Positions 1 to 9,364 of a DNA stretch of 64,000 bases are shown in pieces (position 1 is the first letter of the stretch; each line of letters starts with the position of its first letter). Location of the stretch: the NCBI GenBank assembly GCA_903891475.1, contig CAITEP010000036.1, positions 62,001 to 126,000 of the forward strand, read 5' to 3'. The position numbers were made by a program, and so were the translations under genes. The stretch is from an uncultured Mucilaginibacter sp. Lineage in GTDB: Bacteria > Bacteroidota > Bacteroidia > Sphingobacteriales > Sphingobacteriaceae. The notes beneath the pieces are model-generated. The model was not told the origin of the DNA. It saw only the letters and a list, made by a program, of their open reading frames with translations, and made no database searches.

Positions 1-183
1 TTGCGCCAATACTTTAATAAATTCGGCATAAGCCGGAAATACCATATCCAATTTACCGGGCCATGATGCTTCCTTGTGTGGCCAACTTAACCAGGTAGTC
101 ACATGCGGATGCCATTCGGCCGGGAAATGAAAGCCGTTTTGTTTAGGGGTTAATATTGTATGATTACTGGTTGCTTGTTGCAT
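1..183 (-). CDS. aguA: Agmatine deiminase, N-terminal part (cut by window edge)
   Basis: Hydrolyses agmatine to N-carbamoylputrescine and ammonia in the cytoplasm. Only the first 61 codons are inside the window; the gene runs off the left edge. It begins with ATG at 183 and, after about 17 residues, shows the family opening FHFPAEWHPHVTTWLSWPH, with the glutamate, tryptophan and histidine typical of the peptidyl-arginine/agmatine deiminase family. The catalytic Cys and His lie outside the window. It follows aguB on the same strand with a 49-bp gap and no terminator, so both are probably one transcript, and the two enzymes catalyse consecutive steps to putrescine. The fragment is short, but the match in motif and neighbour makes the call firm. 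Confidence 0.85.
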   Translation of the reverse strand, partial: MQQATSNHTILTPKQNGFHFPAEWHPHVTTWLSWPHKEASWPGKLDMVFPAYAEFIKVLAQ

Positions 184-232
184 TTTTATAAATTAAAAAT
201 CGAGAATTTTGGCGGATTATACAGATATACTA

Positions 233-1108
233 TTAGCCATTATCCTCATCAATAAAACGCTTGGTGATGGGCTGGTACGAATCAATCCGCCTATCGCGCA
301 TAAATGGCCAATGGCTGCGGTAATAGTCTGACTTATCCAAATCAAGCTCCATTACAAAAACTTCTTCGCTCGTGTGAGATGCTTGGTGCAACACCGTACC
401 AAACGGGTTTGAAATGAAAGAGCCTCCCCAAAATTTTAATCCGGCTTCCTCGCCAGCCCTGTTTACACTCACCACATGCACCCCATTGGCTACCGCGTGC
501 GAGCGTTGTATGGTTTGCCAAGCATTGTATTGTTCAATATTGGTAGCTTCATCTTGGGTTGTTGCCCAACCAATAGCAGTTGGATAAAAAAGTATTTCGG
601 CACCCATTAAAGAGGTAATTCTGGCTGCCTCAGGGTACCACTGATCCCAGCAAATAAGCACACCTATAGTGGCAAACTTGGTTTTAAAAACCTTGTAACC
701 TAAATCGCCTGGGGTAAAGTAAAATTTCTCGTAAAAACCCGGGTCGTCGGGTATGTGCATTTTGCGGTACTTGCCTAAATAGCTGCCATCGGCGTCTAAC
801 ACGGCGGTGGTATTATGGTACAACCCATGCGCGCGTTTTTCGAATAAGGAAGCAATAATCACTACGCCTAACTCGGCAGCAAGCACAGACAATTTATCGG
901 TTGATGGTCCGGGAATGGTTTCAGCCAGTTGAAAATTATCATAATCCTCTATATCACAAAAATACAAAGAGGTAAACAGCTCTTGCAAACAAACTATTTG
1001 TGCGCCTGCCTTAGCGGCTTCTCTGGTTTTTTGAATGGCTTTTTCCAGATTTTCCTGCTTGTTTTTGGTGCAGGTCATTTGCACCAATCCAACTTTAACC
1101 TTACCCAT
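233..1108 (-). CDS. aguB: N-carbamoylputrescine amidohydrolase
   Basis: A nitrilase-superfamily C-N hydrolase of 291 aa, the usual full length, converting N-carbamoylputrescine to putrescine, CO2 and ammonia. The catalytic triad is visible: Glu43 in LQELF, Lys116 in YRKMHIPDD and Cys153 in LICWDQWYPEAAR. The residues after the lysine (HIPDDPGFYEKFYFTPG) and the cysteine context are those of the carbamoylputrescine branch rather than of beta-ureidopropionase or plain nitrilases. No signal peptide. It is the first gene of the aguB-aguA pair, giving a complete arginine-decarboxylase-linked route from agmatine to putrescine. ATG at 1108 is the only sensible start. High confidence. Confidence 0.93.
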   Translation of the reverse strand: MGKVKVGLVQMTCTKNKQENLEKAIQKTREAAKAGAQIVCLQELFTSLYFCDIEDYDNFQLAETIPGPSTDKLSVLAAELGVVIIASLFEKRAHGLYHNTTAVLDADGSYLGKYRKMHIPDDPGFYEKFYFTPGDLGYKVFKTKFATIGVLICWDQWYPEAARITSLMGAEILFYPTAIGWATTQDEATNIEQYNAWQTIQRSHAVANGVHVVSVNRAGEEAGLKFWGGSFISNPFGTVLHQASHTSEEVFVMELDLDKSDYYRSHWPFMRDRRIDSYQPITKRFIDEDNG

Positions 1109-1559
1109 TTATTTTCAATTTTGATGCAAAAATAGGCTTTTTTCAATATGGTTTAAGGTTAATTTACCATTTCTGATAATTTTGAAGAGCCAGCTTTAAA
1201 CCAAAACAGGACACCATTTGGCATCCTGTTTTTTGTTTTATATAGGTAGAGGTAGGGGTATTAACGTTTTGCAAAAACAATTTGTTCAATTGCTTTTGTT
1301 CGACAGTAGTTTTACAACATGGTTTAATTGAATTTGTTTTGTTTTAAGTTATTCCTGTGTAAGCCGGCTTCCAAACTTGGGTAAATAAGCTTTATTTAAC
1401 ACTTTTTTATTTTTACGAGGTTAAGAAACTCCAGATTTGATTAATTATTATCCAACAAGATGATTACTTTTGTTAAAAATTGTTAATCATCCGTATTTCA
1501 TATAAATCATTTATAAAATTCCTGATATTTACCACACGATAAACTTTTAATTATCATCC
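1109..1559. other. Divergent intergenic region with an orphan terminator-like hairpin
   Basis: This 451-bp gap separates two divergently transcribed genes, so it should hold two promoters. It also contains a hairpin at 1203-1232 (AAAACAGGA, 12-nt loop, TCCTGTTTT) followed by TTTTGTTTT, which has the form of a plus-strand intrinsic terminator although no plus-strand gene ends before it. The rest is A+T-rich. No open frame worth calling was seen; the plus-strand frame that ends at 1135 lies antisense to aguB. An unannotated small RNA ending at 1232-1240, or a leader attenuator for the 1560 gene, would both fit. Confidence 0.4.
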
Positions 1560-4500
1560 ATGCAATACAATAAAATAAATAACGTTTTAGGATGGCTCTG
1601 CTTTGTCATCGCTTCGGCTACTTATATTTTAACCCTCGAACCTTCTGTTAGTTTTTGGGATTGTGGCGAATTTATTTCCTGCGCCTACCGCTTGCAAGTG
1701 GCTCACCAGCCCGGCTATCCGGTATTTGCCATGCTTGGTAAACTATTTTCATTGCTTTCATTAGGCGATCATACTAAGGTTCCTTATTTTACCAATATGG
1801 GTTCGGCACTAGCTAGTGGTGCAACCATTATGTTTTTATTTTGGACCATTACAGCATTCGGTAAAAAACTTTTATCCATAAAACCTGGTGAAACCGTTGA
1901 GCAATCAAACCTATTTTTAATAATGGGTGCAGGTTTGGTTGGTGCCTTGGCCTTTACCTTTACTGATACGTTTTGGTTTTCGGCTGTCGAAACCATCGTT
2001 TTCGCATGGTCATCTCTTTGTACCGCGGTGGTGTTTTGGGCCATCCTAAAATGGGACGCGCATGCCGACGAGCCCGGTGCCGATAGGTGGATATTGTTTA
2101 TTGCCTATGTTATTGGATTATCAATAGGTATACACTTGCTTAACCTATTAACTATACCGGCTATAGCCATGGTTTATTATTTCCGCAGGGGGCAAAATGT
2201 AAATACCAAGAATGCTGTCTATACCTTTTTAATCGGCATTTTGATATTGGTTTTTGTTCAATACGGGATACGAGGTTATACCGTAAAAATTGCCGCTTAT
2301 TTTGATTTGGTTTTTGTAAATACCTTTGGCTTACCATTTTGGAGTGGCGCGTTTTTCTTCTTCATTTTATTAATAGGCGCATTGGTTGCAGGTATATACT
2401 ACTCAATCAAATTCAAAAAGCCATTAATAAACCTTGCACTATTATGTATTGCCTTTATATATTTTGGCTACAGTTCATTTACCTATATCCCCGTAAGGGC
2501 TGCTGCTGGCACCAATTTGGATAATTCGCATCCAGACAACGCTTTTGTGCTTTATGGTTACCTAAATCGTATACAATATGGCGAAAACCCGCTTTTATTC
2601 GGACAATATTTTGACGCGAAAGTGGTTGATCAAACTGAAGGCAATATTATATACCGTAAAGGAAAAACCAAGTATGAAAATGCCGGTAAAAAAACCAATT
2701 ATGTGTATGACCATACTACCTTTTTACCCCGCATGTATAGCAGCGAAGGCCAAGACCCACAATTTTACCGCGAATGGTTACAAATGGGTAGCGATGAAGC
2801 GCCTAATTTTACACATAACATAAAATGGCTGTTTAGCTGGCAAATTTACCAAATGTATGTGCGCTATTTCATGTGGAACTACGTTGGAAGGTATAATGAT
2901 GCCGATGGTCAGCAGAATATGACTGCCATTGATGGTAACTGGACTAGCGGCCTATTTGACTGGAACAGACCATTACCCAAAACCGTAGTTGGCGGTGGTA
3001 CACCAAAACCAAACCAAGGTATACAACTAGGTTCAACCTATACCCCTTTATTCGCATTGCCTTTAATTATTGGCTTGTTTGGAGCTGCCTACCATTTTCA
3101 ACGTAAAAAGAAAGACGCTTTGATTGTGTTGCTGCTTTTTATTTTTACAGGGGTGGCCATTGTATTTTATGTAAACCAACCCAGCATACAGCCACGTGAG
3201 CGTGATTACTCGTACGTTGGCTCCTTTTATGCCTTCGCCATTTGGATAGGTATTGGGGTAATTGCCCTTGCCGAGTTATTAAGGAAGGCACTTAAGCCAC
3301 AAGTAGCTGCGATTGCCGCAACAGTTGTTTGCTTAATTGCCGCACCCGTTTTAATGGCAAAGCAAGAATACAAAGCGCATGATCGGTCGACTAAAATGAC
3401 CCCGCATGATATGGCCTATAATTATTTGATTTCCTGCCCTAAAAACGCCATTTTGTTTACCTATGGCGATAACGATACCTACTCTTTATGGTACGATCAG
3501 GAGGTGGAAGGCATCAGACCCGATGTTCGCATTGTAAACCTAAGCTTATTTACCGGCGATTGGTACATACGCCAAATGCAAGCTAAGATGAATGAATCGG
3601 CACCATTGCCTATCACCATGCCGTTTGAGAAATACCAAGAGGGTACACGTGATGTAATTTATTACGATGACAAAAAATTACCCGGATTTATAGAGATGAA
3701 GGATGTTTTCGACTTTATTTCATCCGATGAAAAAGCGATGCAGGTTCAATATCAAAGTGGTGATTTTGGAAATTATTTGCCAACCAAAAACTTTAAAATT
3801 ACTATAAACCCAGATTCGGTACTAAAATATGGTGTGGTAAAACCTGAGCAAAAAGACCAATTAGCACCAGCCATGCAATGGAAATATACATCGAACTATG
3901 TAACCAAAGAAAATTTGGCCATGTTTGATATTTTGGCGCATAATAACTGGAAAAGACCTATTTGCTTTACCACCACCATTGGTAACGAAAACCTGATAGG
4001 TATGCAACAATATCTATATAAAGAAGGGTTTACTTACCATTTAATTCCGTTTAAACCCGACACTGCCAATAAAGACCAGTTAAGCAAAACAAACAGCTTG
4101 GTGATGTATGATAACATTATGAACAAATTTAAATATGGTAATTTTAAAACTGCCACCTATTTGGATCATGAATCATCAAATATGTTTTATCCGGTAATGA
4201 TTTCAACATTTATTGATTTAACAAAAGGCCTGATTAAAGACGGGCATAACGACCTTGCATTAAATGCCCTGCATAAATACAATAAAGAATTGCCCGATTT
4301 TACCACCTCATTAGAAGTAGCCGACCGCAAGGTTGAGTTTGCACAGTTAGCCTATATTTTGAACGATACTAATGCGGCAAACAACTTTTTAAACAGTGTG
4401 GATGATTATATTGTTGACCAATTGGATTATAACTACACCCTTTTACAAAGCAACTCAAATAATCTGGATTCGCGCACAGTGCAATTTGGAGCCATATTTT

Positions 4501-4619
4501 TAAACAGAATGGCTACCGTAACAGAAGGAAACCATCAAACAGCTTTGAGCGATAAGTTTAAAAAACAATTGAAAGATTACGAAGGTAAGTTTGCTTCCAT
4601 CCTTTCGCAAAGGCAATAA
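1560..4619 (+). CDS. DUF2723 family integral membrane protein (GT117, protein O-mannosyltransferase-like)
   Basis: A 1019-aa polytopic membrane protein. The N-terminal half carries the DUF2723 signature: after the first membrane helix comes LEPSVSFWDCGEFI, with an Asp and Glu in the first outer loop placed like the catalytic acids of GT-C glycosyltransferases, then about ten further hydrophobic helices to residue 610. The C-terminal 400 residues are soluble and face the periplasm, with a conserved RERDYSYVGSFYAFAIWIG motif near 540 and a helical tail. In Bacteroidota this family is classed as GT117 and is presumed to use a lipid-linked sugar donor; the exact acceptor is not known. The gene stands alone and ends in a strong terminator at 4641-4679. 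Family assignment is secure, the reaction is inferred. Confidence 0.85.
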   Translation: MQYNKINNVLGWLCFVIASATYILTLEPSVSFWDCGEFISCAYRLQVAHQPGYPVFAMLGKLFSLLSLGDHTKVPYFTNMGSALASGATIMFLFWTITAFGKKLLSIKPGETVEQSNLFLIMGAGLVGALAFTFTDTFWFSAVETIVFAWSSLCTAVVFWAILKWDAHADEPGADRWILFIAYVIGLSIGIHLLNLLTIPAIAMVYYFRRGQNVNTKNAVYTFLIGILILVFVQYGIRGYTVKIAAYFDLVFVNTFGLPFWSGAFFFFILLIGALVAGIYYSIKFKKPLINLALLCIAFIYFGYSSFTYIPVRAAAGTNLDNSHPDNAFVLYGYLNRIQYGENPLLFGQYFDAKVVDQTEGNIIYRKGKTKYENAGKKTNYVYDHTTFLPRMYSSEGQDPQFYREWLQMGSDEAPNFTHNIKWLFSWQIYQMYVRYFMWNYVGRYNDADGQQNMTAIDGNWTSGLFDWNRPLPKTVVGGGTPKPNQGIQLGSTYTPLFALPLIIGLFGAAYHFQRKKKDALIVLLLFIFTGVAIVFYVNQPSIQPRERDYSYVGSFYAFAIWIGIGVIALAELLRKALKPQVAAIAATVVCLIAAPVLMAKQEYKAHDRSTKMTPHDMAYNYLISCPKNAILFTYGDNDTYSLWYDQEVEGIRPDVRIVNLSLFTGDWYIRQMQAKMNESAPLPITMPFEKYQEGTRDVIYYDDKKLPGFIEMKDVFDFISSDEKAMQVQYQSGDFGNYLPTKNFKITINPDSVLKYGVVKPEQKDQLAPAMQWKYTSNYVTKENLAMFDILAHNNWKRPICFTTTIGNENLIGMQQYLYKEGFTYHLIPFKPDTANKDQLSKTNSLVMYDNIMNKFKYGNFKTATYLDHESSNMFYPVMISTFIDLTKGLIKDGHNDLALNALHKYNKELPDFTTSLEVADRKVEFAQLAYILNDTNAANNFLNSVDDYIVDQLDYNYTLLQSNSNNLDSRTVQFGAIFLNRMATVTEGNHQTALSDKFKKQLKDYEGKFASILSQRQ

Positions 4620-4640
4620 GCATCAAATTATTAAATTTCA

Positions 4641-4679
4641 AAAACAGGCATTCTATAAAAAAGGATGCCTGTTTTTTTA
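4641..4679 (+). terminator. Intrinsic terminator of the DUF2723 gene
   Basis: AAAACAGGCAT (4641-4651) pairs with ATGCCTGTTTT (4665-4675) across a 13-nt A-rich loop, followed by a T run. It begins 22 bp after the stop codon at 4619. The A run on the left side means it could also stop minus-strand transcripts. Confidence 0.85.
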
Positions 4680-4703
4680 TGACCTTGTATACTCTCAATT
4701 ACA

Positions 4704-4784
4704 CAATAGAAGTAGCAAGTTAAATAAGGCTTTGATTTTGCAAATGCTTTTATTGGGTAATGTTAGAAGGTTCAATATTATATT
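4704..4784. repeat. Imperfect direct repeat, copy A
   Basis: An 81-bp stretch beginning CAATAGAAGTA and ending ATATTATATT. The same sequence order recurs at 5171-5251, also 81 bp long, with TTGATTTTG in the middle and the same end. The two copies bracket the hairpin-repeat cluster at 4841-5097. By eye roughly two thirds of positions match. It may reflect an old tandem duplication, or a segment duplicated when the hairpin elements arrived. Confidence 0.6.
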
Positions 4785-4840
4785 AGGAAATATCTTTAAT
4801 CCATAATTTGAACCTAATCCATTACACATTTTTTTATTGA

Positions 4841-5097
4841 GGGATAAAATCCTTTCTACAAAAAATAATATCAACCACGCATCTTATCCCGAAGGGATAA
4901 AACATTTGTAGAAACACACCAACAATACAATTTTGCCCGGCTTTGACGGGCTACCCTTAGCCGATTATTATACCTTGTAGAAAGGGTTTAAAAATTAAAA
5001 AGACGGAAATATTTCTTAAAGGCTAAAGGGTAGCCCCTATCGGGGCAAAAAACAAACCTATTTTATTTTCTACAAAGGTTTTGACCCGCGGGGTCAA
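4841..5097. repeat. Cluster of REP-like hairpin elements sharing a TTTGTAGAAA motif
   Basis: Two units have the same build: a 17-nt hairpin with 7-bp arms and a 3-nt loop, then AAAAC(A/C)TTTGTAGAAA. Unit one, plus strand, has hairpin TTATCCCGAAGGGATAA at 4884-4900 and motif to 4914. Unit two, minus strand, has hairpin TTGACCCGCGGGGTCAA at 5081-5097 and motif to 5067. The motif occurs again at about 4853-4864 (minus) and 4973-4980 (plus). Between them, 4931-4962 and 5021-5050 form a 30-bp inverted repeat, each arm holding its own small GCCC/GGGC hairpin. Hairpin sequences differ while the tail motif is kept, as expected of REP/BIME-type mobile extragenic repeats. Confidence 0.65.
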
Positions 5098-5170
5098 TCA
5101 AACAGGATATTATTGCATATACGTACTTTTTTTTAATAAATTAAATATATATTATTTAGCTCAAACTAAC

Positions 5171-5251
5171 CAATAGAAGTAAAAAGGTAAATAAAACATT
5201 GATTTTGAATATGCTCCTAACGCTTAGCATCAGAAAATTTGATATTATATT
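5171..5251. repeat. Imperfect direct repeat, copy B
   Basis: The second copy of the 81-bp repeat also found at 4704-4784. It lies between the hairpin cluster and the 3' end of the AsmA-like gene. It shares CAATAGAAGTA at its start, TTGATTTTG in the middle and GATATTATATT at its end. No gene is visible in either copy. Confidence 0.6.
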
Positions 5252-5316
5252 GTTAAAAATAAATACTTTAAATTAAAAAATATCTATTAGGTTAAACTTA
5301 GGTTTGATGCTTTTTA

Positions 5317-7164
5317 CTATTCATTATTTATCGCATCGCCATCTGTAGGAGTTGATACTTTATGCGCATTTTGTTCTTCCTTCTTTTTGCGTTTTTCTTC
5401 TCGCCGCTGTATCCTTTTTTCTCTCCTGATTTTTCTTTCTGCCTTTAATTCAATTTGTTCCTTATTTATTGCCTTTACCTCTTCCTCTTTTTTCTCATCA
5501 AAGCCTACACATGGTTTTATGCCCATAAACAAGGTTCGCCAAAGTGACTTAAAAAATGGCACATCATTGGTTCGTGTATAAATTACATGGGCAACCCTGG
5601 GTCTTCCATTCTCCACATCGGGGTTATTATGCTTTACAAAATAATGGTTGGCAAAAACAGTTGCAATGGGTTTTCTTTTAAACTTGTTTAAGGCAGTATC
5701 GGTTTTTAAAAGTACTACTTCCAAGTTGTTATACAATAGTTCAACCTGTCCGGTACTTCCACTTTGATTAGCCTTAATATCAAAATTGAATTGTTTAAGT
5801 AAACCCGAATTTATTTTAACCAAGCCTAGGGGCATTGTTGCCATATTAACGGCTTTTAGTTCCATGGCTTCAAGTTGCCCCTTATATGTAAATTCATTAA
5901 GCTGGCTTGTTAAATTAAAACTTAGGCTAGCGTTCATTTTACCCACTCCCATAAAATTGCTGCTTACTTTGGCCTCGCAAAAATTATTTTTGGCAAGCGC
6001 GGTTTTGTTGGTAGTTACATTGGTTAATAAAACCGCTGTTTTATTAAAGTTAACCCAACCCGTTTTATCTGATTTTTTATTGTACTCACTATAAAGGATA
6101 TTAAAATCGCGCACCTGCAAAGTATCAATCAAAATATCGGAATGCAAGTTTTGTAAACCTATAGCCGGGAAGGTTTTTGTTTTGTCCATCCCTTCATTTG
6201 GCTTATCAGGATTAGCGTATACGTGTAAAGAGCCACCATTAACGACTAATCTGGGCGTATTTATAATACGGTACTTGTAATAATCAATATAATTAAAATG
6301 ATTTACCTGTACACTATCCACACGCAGTTCAAAACGGTCGGCTTTACTTTTGGTAAAAAATGTGTTGCTATTAACCGGGTTCAGGGTAATCCCATTTATA
6401 TTTAATTGCGATTGTTGTGTTGATAGCCTAATAAAATTGATATTGTAGTTATATAATTTATTAGGCGTTTTACCCTGATAATTATTTATTTCGGCTACTA
6501 TGTTTTTGCAATACAAAAATCGGGTACTATCTTTCTGGGTGGCTGAATCAATTAAGAGGTTATAGGCACTTAAGTTCATTTCTTTTAGTTCTCTAACAGC
6601 TACCTTATTGCCGGTATAATCCTGGTATCTGAACTTTACATCACCCAATAAAATTCTATCAATGCTGATTGACTTTAATTTCTTTTCTATCTTTTGCCAT
6701 GTAGTTCGCTTGTCTTTGGTTACCGAGTCTTTTACTTGGTTCAATTCATAACTGGCATTTAAGCTTGGTTCATAAAATTGCACCATTCCAATTTCCAATT
6801 TATGTTCAAAATATAATTTAAAGGGGTGTATTTGCGAAATAACTAATCTTTTTACGTGCAATTGTACCAGGTTATTTGGTGCAATATGCTGTACTTTTAG
6901 TTGGTAATATTTGGCGGTATCGGGGGTTAGGGTAATGTTATAAATAACAATTTTGCCTTGCACCATATGGAATTCGGCCTCTCCAAAACTTACCTTGTAC
7001 AAACCATCACTACTTTTTACTACTATCTCCTTTATTTTCGAAGATAAAATTGGCCATAAATAATTGTTCAAAATTATGGCACCTATTACCAAAATTGAGG
7101 AGATTAACAATAAAAAGGCAGCGACAAATTTTTGCCATTTGCGCCTAAATGGGTTAAAGCGCAT
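5317..7164 (-). CDS. AsmA/DUF748-like membrane-anchored protein of unknown function
   Basis: 615 aa. An N-terminal basic stretch is followed by one membrane helix (about residues 13-36), then a long region of alternating beta-strand patterns without catalytic motifs, which would lie in the periplasm. The opening after the helix (SSDGLYKVSFGEAEF) and the repeated short strand segments resemble AsmA/DUF748-type proteins, which are thought to bridge or traffic lipid between membranes. The last 60 residues are very rich in Lys, Arg and Glu (KKEEE, KIRREKRIQRREEKRKKKEEQ), an unusual highly charged tail. The gene is not obviously in an operon: 225 bp separate it from sdaA. The family link is a judgement from architecture, not from a motif match. 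Confidence 0.5.
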   Translation of the reverse strand: MRFNPFRRKWQKFVAAFLLLISSILVIGAIILNNYLWPILSSKIKEIVVKSSDGLYKVSFGEAEFHMVQGKIVIYNITLTPDTAKYYQLKVQHIAPNNLVQLHVKRLVISQIHPFKLYFEHKLEIGMVQFYEPSLNASYELNQVKDSVTKDKRTTWQKIEKKLKSISIDRILLGDVKFRYQDYTGNKVAVRELKEMNLSAYNLLIDSATQKDSTRFLYCKNIVAEINNYQGKTPNKLYNYNINFIRLSTQQSQLNINGITLNPVNSNTFFTKSKADRFELRVDSVQVNHFNYIDYYKYRIINTPRLVVNGGSLHVYANPDKPNEGMDKTKTFPAIGLQNLHSDILIDTLQVRDFNILYSEYNKKSDKTGWVNFNKTAVLLTNVTTNKTALAKNNFCEAKVSSNFMGVGKMNASLSFNLTSQLNEFTYKGQLEAMELKAVNMATMPLGLVKINSGLLKQFNFDIKANQSGSTGQVELLYNNLEVVLLKTDTALNKFKRKPIATVFANHYFVKHNNPDVENGRPRVAHVIYTRTNDVPFFKSLWRTLFMGIKPCVGFDEKKEEEVKAINKEQIELKAERKIRREKRIQRREEKRKKKEEQNAHKVSTPTDGDAINNE

Positions 7165-7389
7165 TATGATTTTGTATGATAAGCTTTTGAAGGAGTTTCA
7201 TCCTTGGCATTGAAATAAGTTTTACATAAACAAAAGCCTAATTTACCACCAAAAACTGTATTTTTTTGATGTTGATTGTAATATTTTAGTTGCTTAGGTT
7301 TATTTTGTTAAAGCATCAAAACCGAATAGTATTATACTCAACTAAAATTTTAACGGCTTTGAAGTTATTTTATTTTAAATCTCTCAAAA

Positions 7390-8817
7390 TTAACATTCAG
7401 GTAAACTAAGCGGAATATTGATGGCCAACCCGCCATCGGATGTTTCTTTATATTTCGAGTTCATATCTAATGCTGTTTGCCACATGGTTTTTACCACTGC
7501 GTCTAAACTCACCTTGGCATGGTCGGGGTTTGCTTGCAGGGCCAATTGGGAGGCTGTAATGGCTTTAATGGCACCCATGGTATTACGCTCAATACATGGC
7601 ACCTGTACAAGTCCGCCTATTGGGTCGCAGGTTAAACCTAAGTGGTGTTCCATAGCTATCTCGGCAGCCATTAATACCTGACGCTGTGAGCCACCCATGC
7701 ATTCGGTAAGCGCGGCTGCAGCCATGGCTGATGAAACACCAATTTCGGCCTGACAACCACCCATAGCCGCCGATATGGTGGCACCTTTTTTAAATATGCT
7801 ACCAATCTCGGAGGCGGTTAATAAAAACTGGACTATTTTTTCATTCTTATAACCATCGCAAAAGCAAATAAAATATTGCAAAACAGCGGGTATTACACCA
7901 GCTGCTCCATTGGTAGGCGCGGTTACTACCCTGCCAAATGAGGCATTTTCTTCATTCACGGCTAGGGCGAAACAGCTTACCCAATCTAAAATGTTTTGAA
8001 AGTTATTGCCCGTTTGCCTGATAGCTAGCACCCATTCATCATAATTGGTATAAACATAATCACCTATCAATCTACTATTTAATGCAGCCGCACGCCTACC
8101 CACATTTAATCCCCCCGGCAAAAAACCAGTGGTATGGCATCCACGGTACAAACAGTTTTTCAGTGCGTTAAAGATATCCAAAACTCCGGCAATGGTTTCC
8201 TCTTCGCTGCGCCAGGCATGTTCATTTTCCATTACTATGCCCGATATTTTTAAACCGGTTTTGATGCACCAATGCAATAAATTGTTGGCGGTTTCTATCG
8301 GGAAGGGTAAATCTACTTCCTTTTTATGTTGATTATTTTGCCCTTCCTTTACCACAAAGCCACCACCAATTGAATAATAAGTTTCGGAAATGGCGGTTTC
8401 ATTACTTAAAAATGCCTGAAAAGTTACCGCATTGGGGTGATAGGGTAAGCTCTCATTAAATAAAAACAATAAATCATCATTAAAAGCAAAGCTAACTTCC
8501 TTGTATCCGGCAAGGGTTAATAGTTGGTGTACTTTAATACCTTCTACTTTTGGTGCTACCAAATCAACTTCGAAAGTAACCGGATCATCGCCACTAAGGC
8601 CTAATAAAACAGCAATATCGGTACCATGTCCTTTTCCGGTTTTTGCCAAGGATCCGTAAAGTAAAATCTTAACTTGAATAACTTTGCTAATTGCGCCCAA
8701 GGTTTCTAAAGAGCTTACAAATTGCTGAGCGGCACGCCATGGCCCAAGGGTATGCGAACTGGATGGCCCGATACCTATTTTAAACATATCAAATACCGAA
8801 ATCTGCTCTTTCTGCAT
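7390..8817 (-). CDS. sdaA: L-serine ammonia-lyase, iron-sulfur type, single chain
   Basis: Deaminates L-serine to pyruvate and ammonia. At 475 aa it has the full single-polypeptide layout: N-terminal domain beginning [21 protein letters not shown], the substrate-binding SSSHT motif, then the catalytic alpha domain with [14 protein letters not shown]. Three cysteines that would bind the oxygen-sensitive 4Fe-4S cluster are present at 355 (GGCQAEIG), 397 (LTCDPIGG) and 408 (QVPCIERN), with the spacing seen in the bacterial family. The fourth iron coordination is usually the C-terminal cysteine, and this protein indeed ends in Cys. Monocistronic by spacing. High confidence. Confidence 0.95.
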   Translation of the reverse strand: MQKEQISVFDMFKIGIGPSSSHTLGPWRAAQQFVSSLETLGAISKVIQVKILLYGSLAKTGKGHGTDIAVLLGLSGDDPVTFEVDLVAPKVEGIKVHQLLTLAGYKEVSFAFNDDLLFLFNESLPYHPNAVTFQAFLSNETAISETYYSIGGGFVVKEGQNNQHKKEVDLPFPIETANNLLHWCIKTGLKISGIVMENEHAWRSEEETIAGVLDIFNALKNCLYRGCHTTGFLPGGLNVGRRAAALNSRLIGDYVYTNYDEWVLAIRQTGNNFQNILDWVSCFALAVNEENASFGRVVTAPTNGAAGVIPAVLQYFICFCDGYKNEKIVQFLLTASEIGSIFKKGATISAAMGGCQAEIGVSSAMAAAALTECMGGSQRQVLMAAEIAMEHHLGLTCDPIGGLVQVPCIERNTMGAIKAITASQLALQANPDHAKVSLDAVVKTMWQTALDMNSKYKETSDGGLAINIPLSLPEC

Positions 8818-8857
8818 AAGGCTAAATTACAAAGAATAGAAAAATAATTTAATTTGA

Positions 8858-8888
8858 TTTTGTTTTTAATATAAATGTCATATTTTTA
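8858..8888 (+). promoter_or_regulatory. Possible Bacteroidota-type promoter of the DUF5684 gene
   Basis: TTTTG at 8858-8862 and TATTTTTA at 8881-8888, 18 bp apart, fit loosely the Bacteroidota consensus of TTTG near -33 and TAnnTTTG near -7. They lie about 40 bp before the ATG at 8930. In such A+T-rich DNA chance matches are common, so this is weak. Confidence 0.25.
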
Positions 8889-8929
8889 TAGGAACTAATC
8901 ATTACTTAAAAACTTAAAACAAACAAACA

Positions 8930-9361
8930 ATGGAAAATTATGTTGCTGCATTTGGTGCAATTTTCTTAATTCTTTTGTTATTCGCTCTTGGAATAACAGT
9001 GGTTCTAATAATAGCTCAGTGGAAAATTTTCACCAAGGCTGGCAAACCAGGATGGGCTAGTATAGTACCGATTTATAATATAATCGTTCTCCTCGAAATT
9101 GTTGGCAAACCAACTTGGTGGATCCTTTTATTTTTAATACCATGTGTAAATATTGTATTCTTAGTTTGGACCATTAACTTACTAAGCAAAAGCTTCGGTA
9201 AAGATGAAGGATTTACTGTAGGTTTACTGCTTCTTGGCTTTATTTTTTACCCTATTTTAGCCTTTGGAGACGCTGTTTATGTAGGTCCTGCCGCTGCAGA
9301 AGCAAATGCTGCTAACCGCTTTGATGCCGACGATTACCAACAACCAACTGATTTGAACTAA
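8930..9361 (+). CDS. DUF5684 family small membrane protein
   Basis: 143 aa with four hydrophobic segments at about 8-30, 45-60, 62-82 and 97-115. The stretch WKIFTKAGKPGWASIVPIYN, followed by a second conserved GKPTWW turn, is the hallmark of this small membrane family, which is often annotated near signal peptidase I but lacks its Ser-Lys dyad. Function is not known. The C-terminal 30 residues are hydrophilic and acidic. The DUF2752 gene starts 3 bp downstream in the same direction, so the two are probably cotranscribed, subject to the hairpin at 9380-9427. Confidence 0.75.
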   Translation: MENYVAAFGAIFLILLLFALGITVVLIIAQWKIFTKAGKPGWASIVPIYNIIVLLEIVGKPTWWILLFLIPCVNIVFLVWTINLLSKSFGKDEGFTVGLLLLGFIFYPILAFGDAVYVGPAAAEANAANRFDADDYQQPTDLN

Positions 9362-9364
9362 TTT

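Noticed and set aside
929..1135. 68-codon plus-strand frame across the aguB start
   Set aside because: Lies antisense to the strongly supported aguB gene; best seen as a chance frame.
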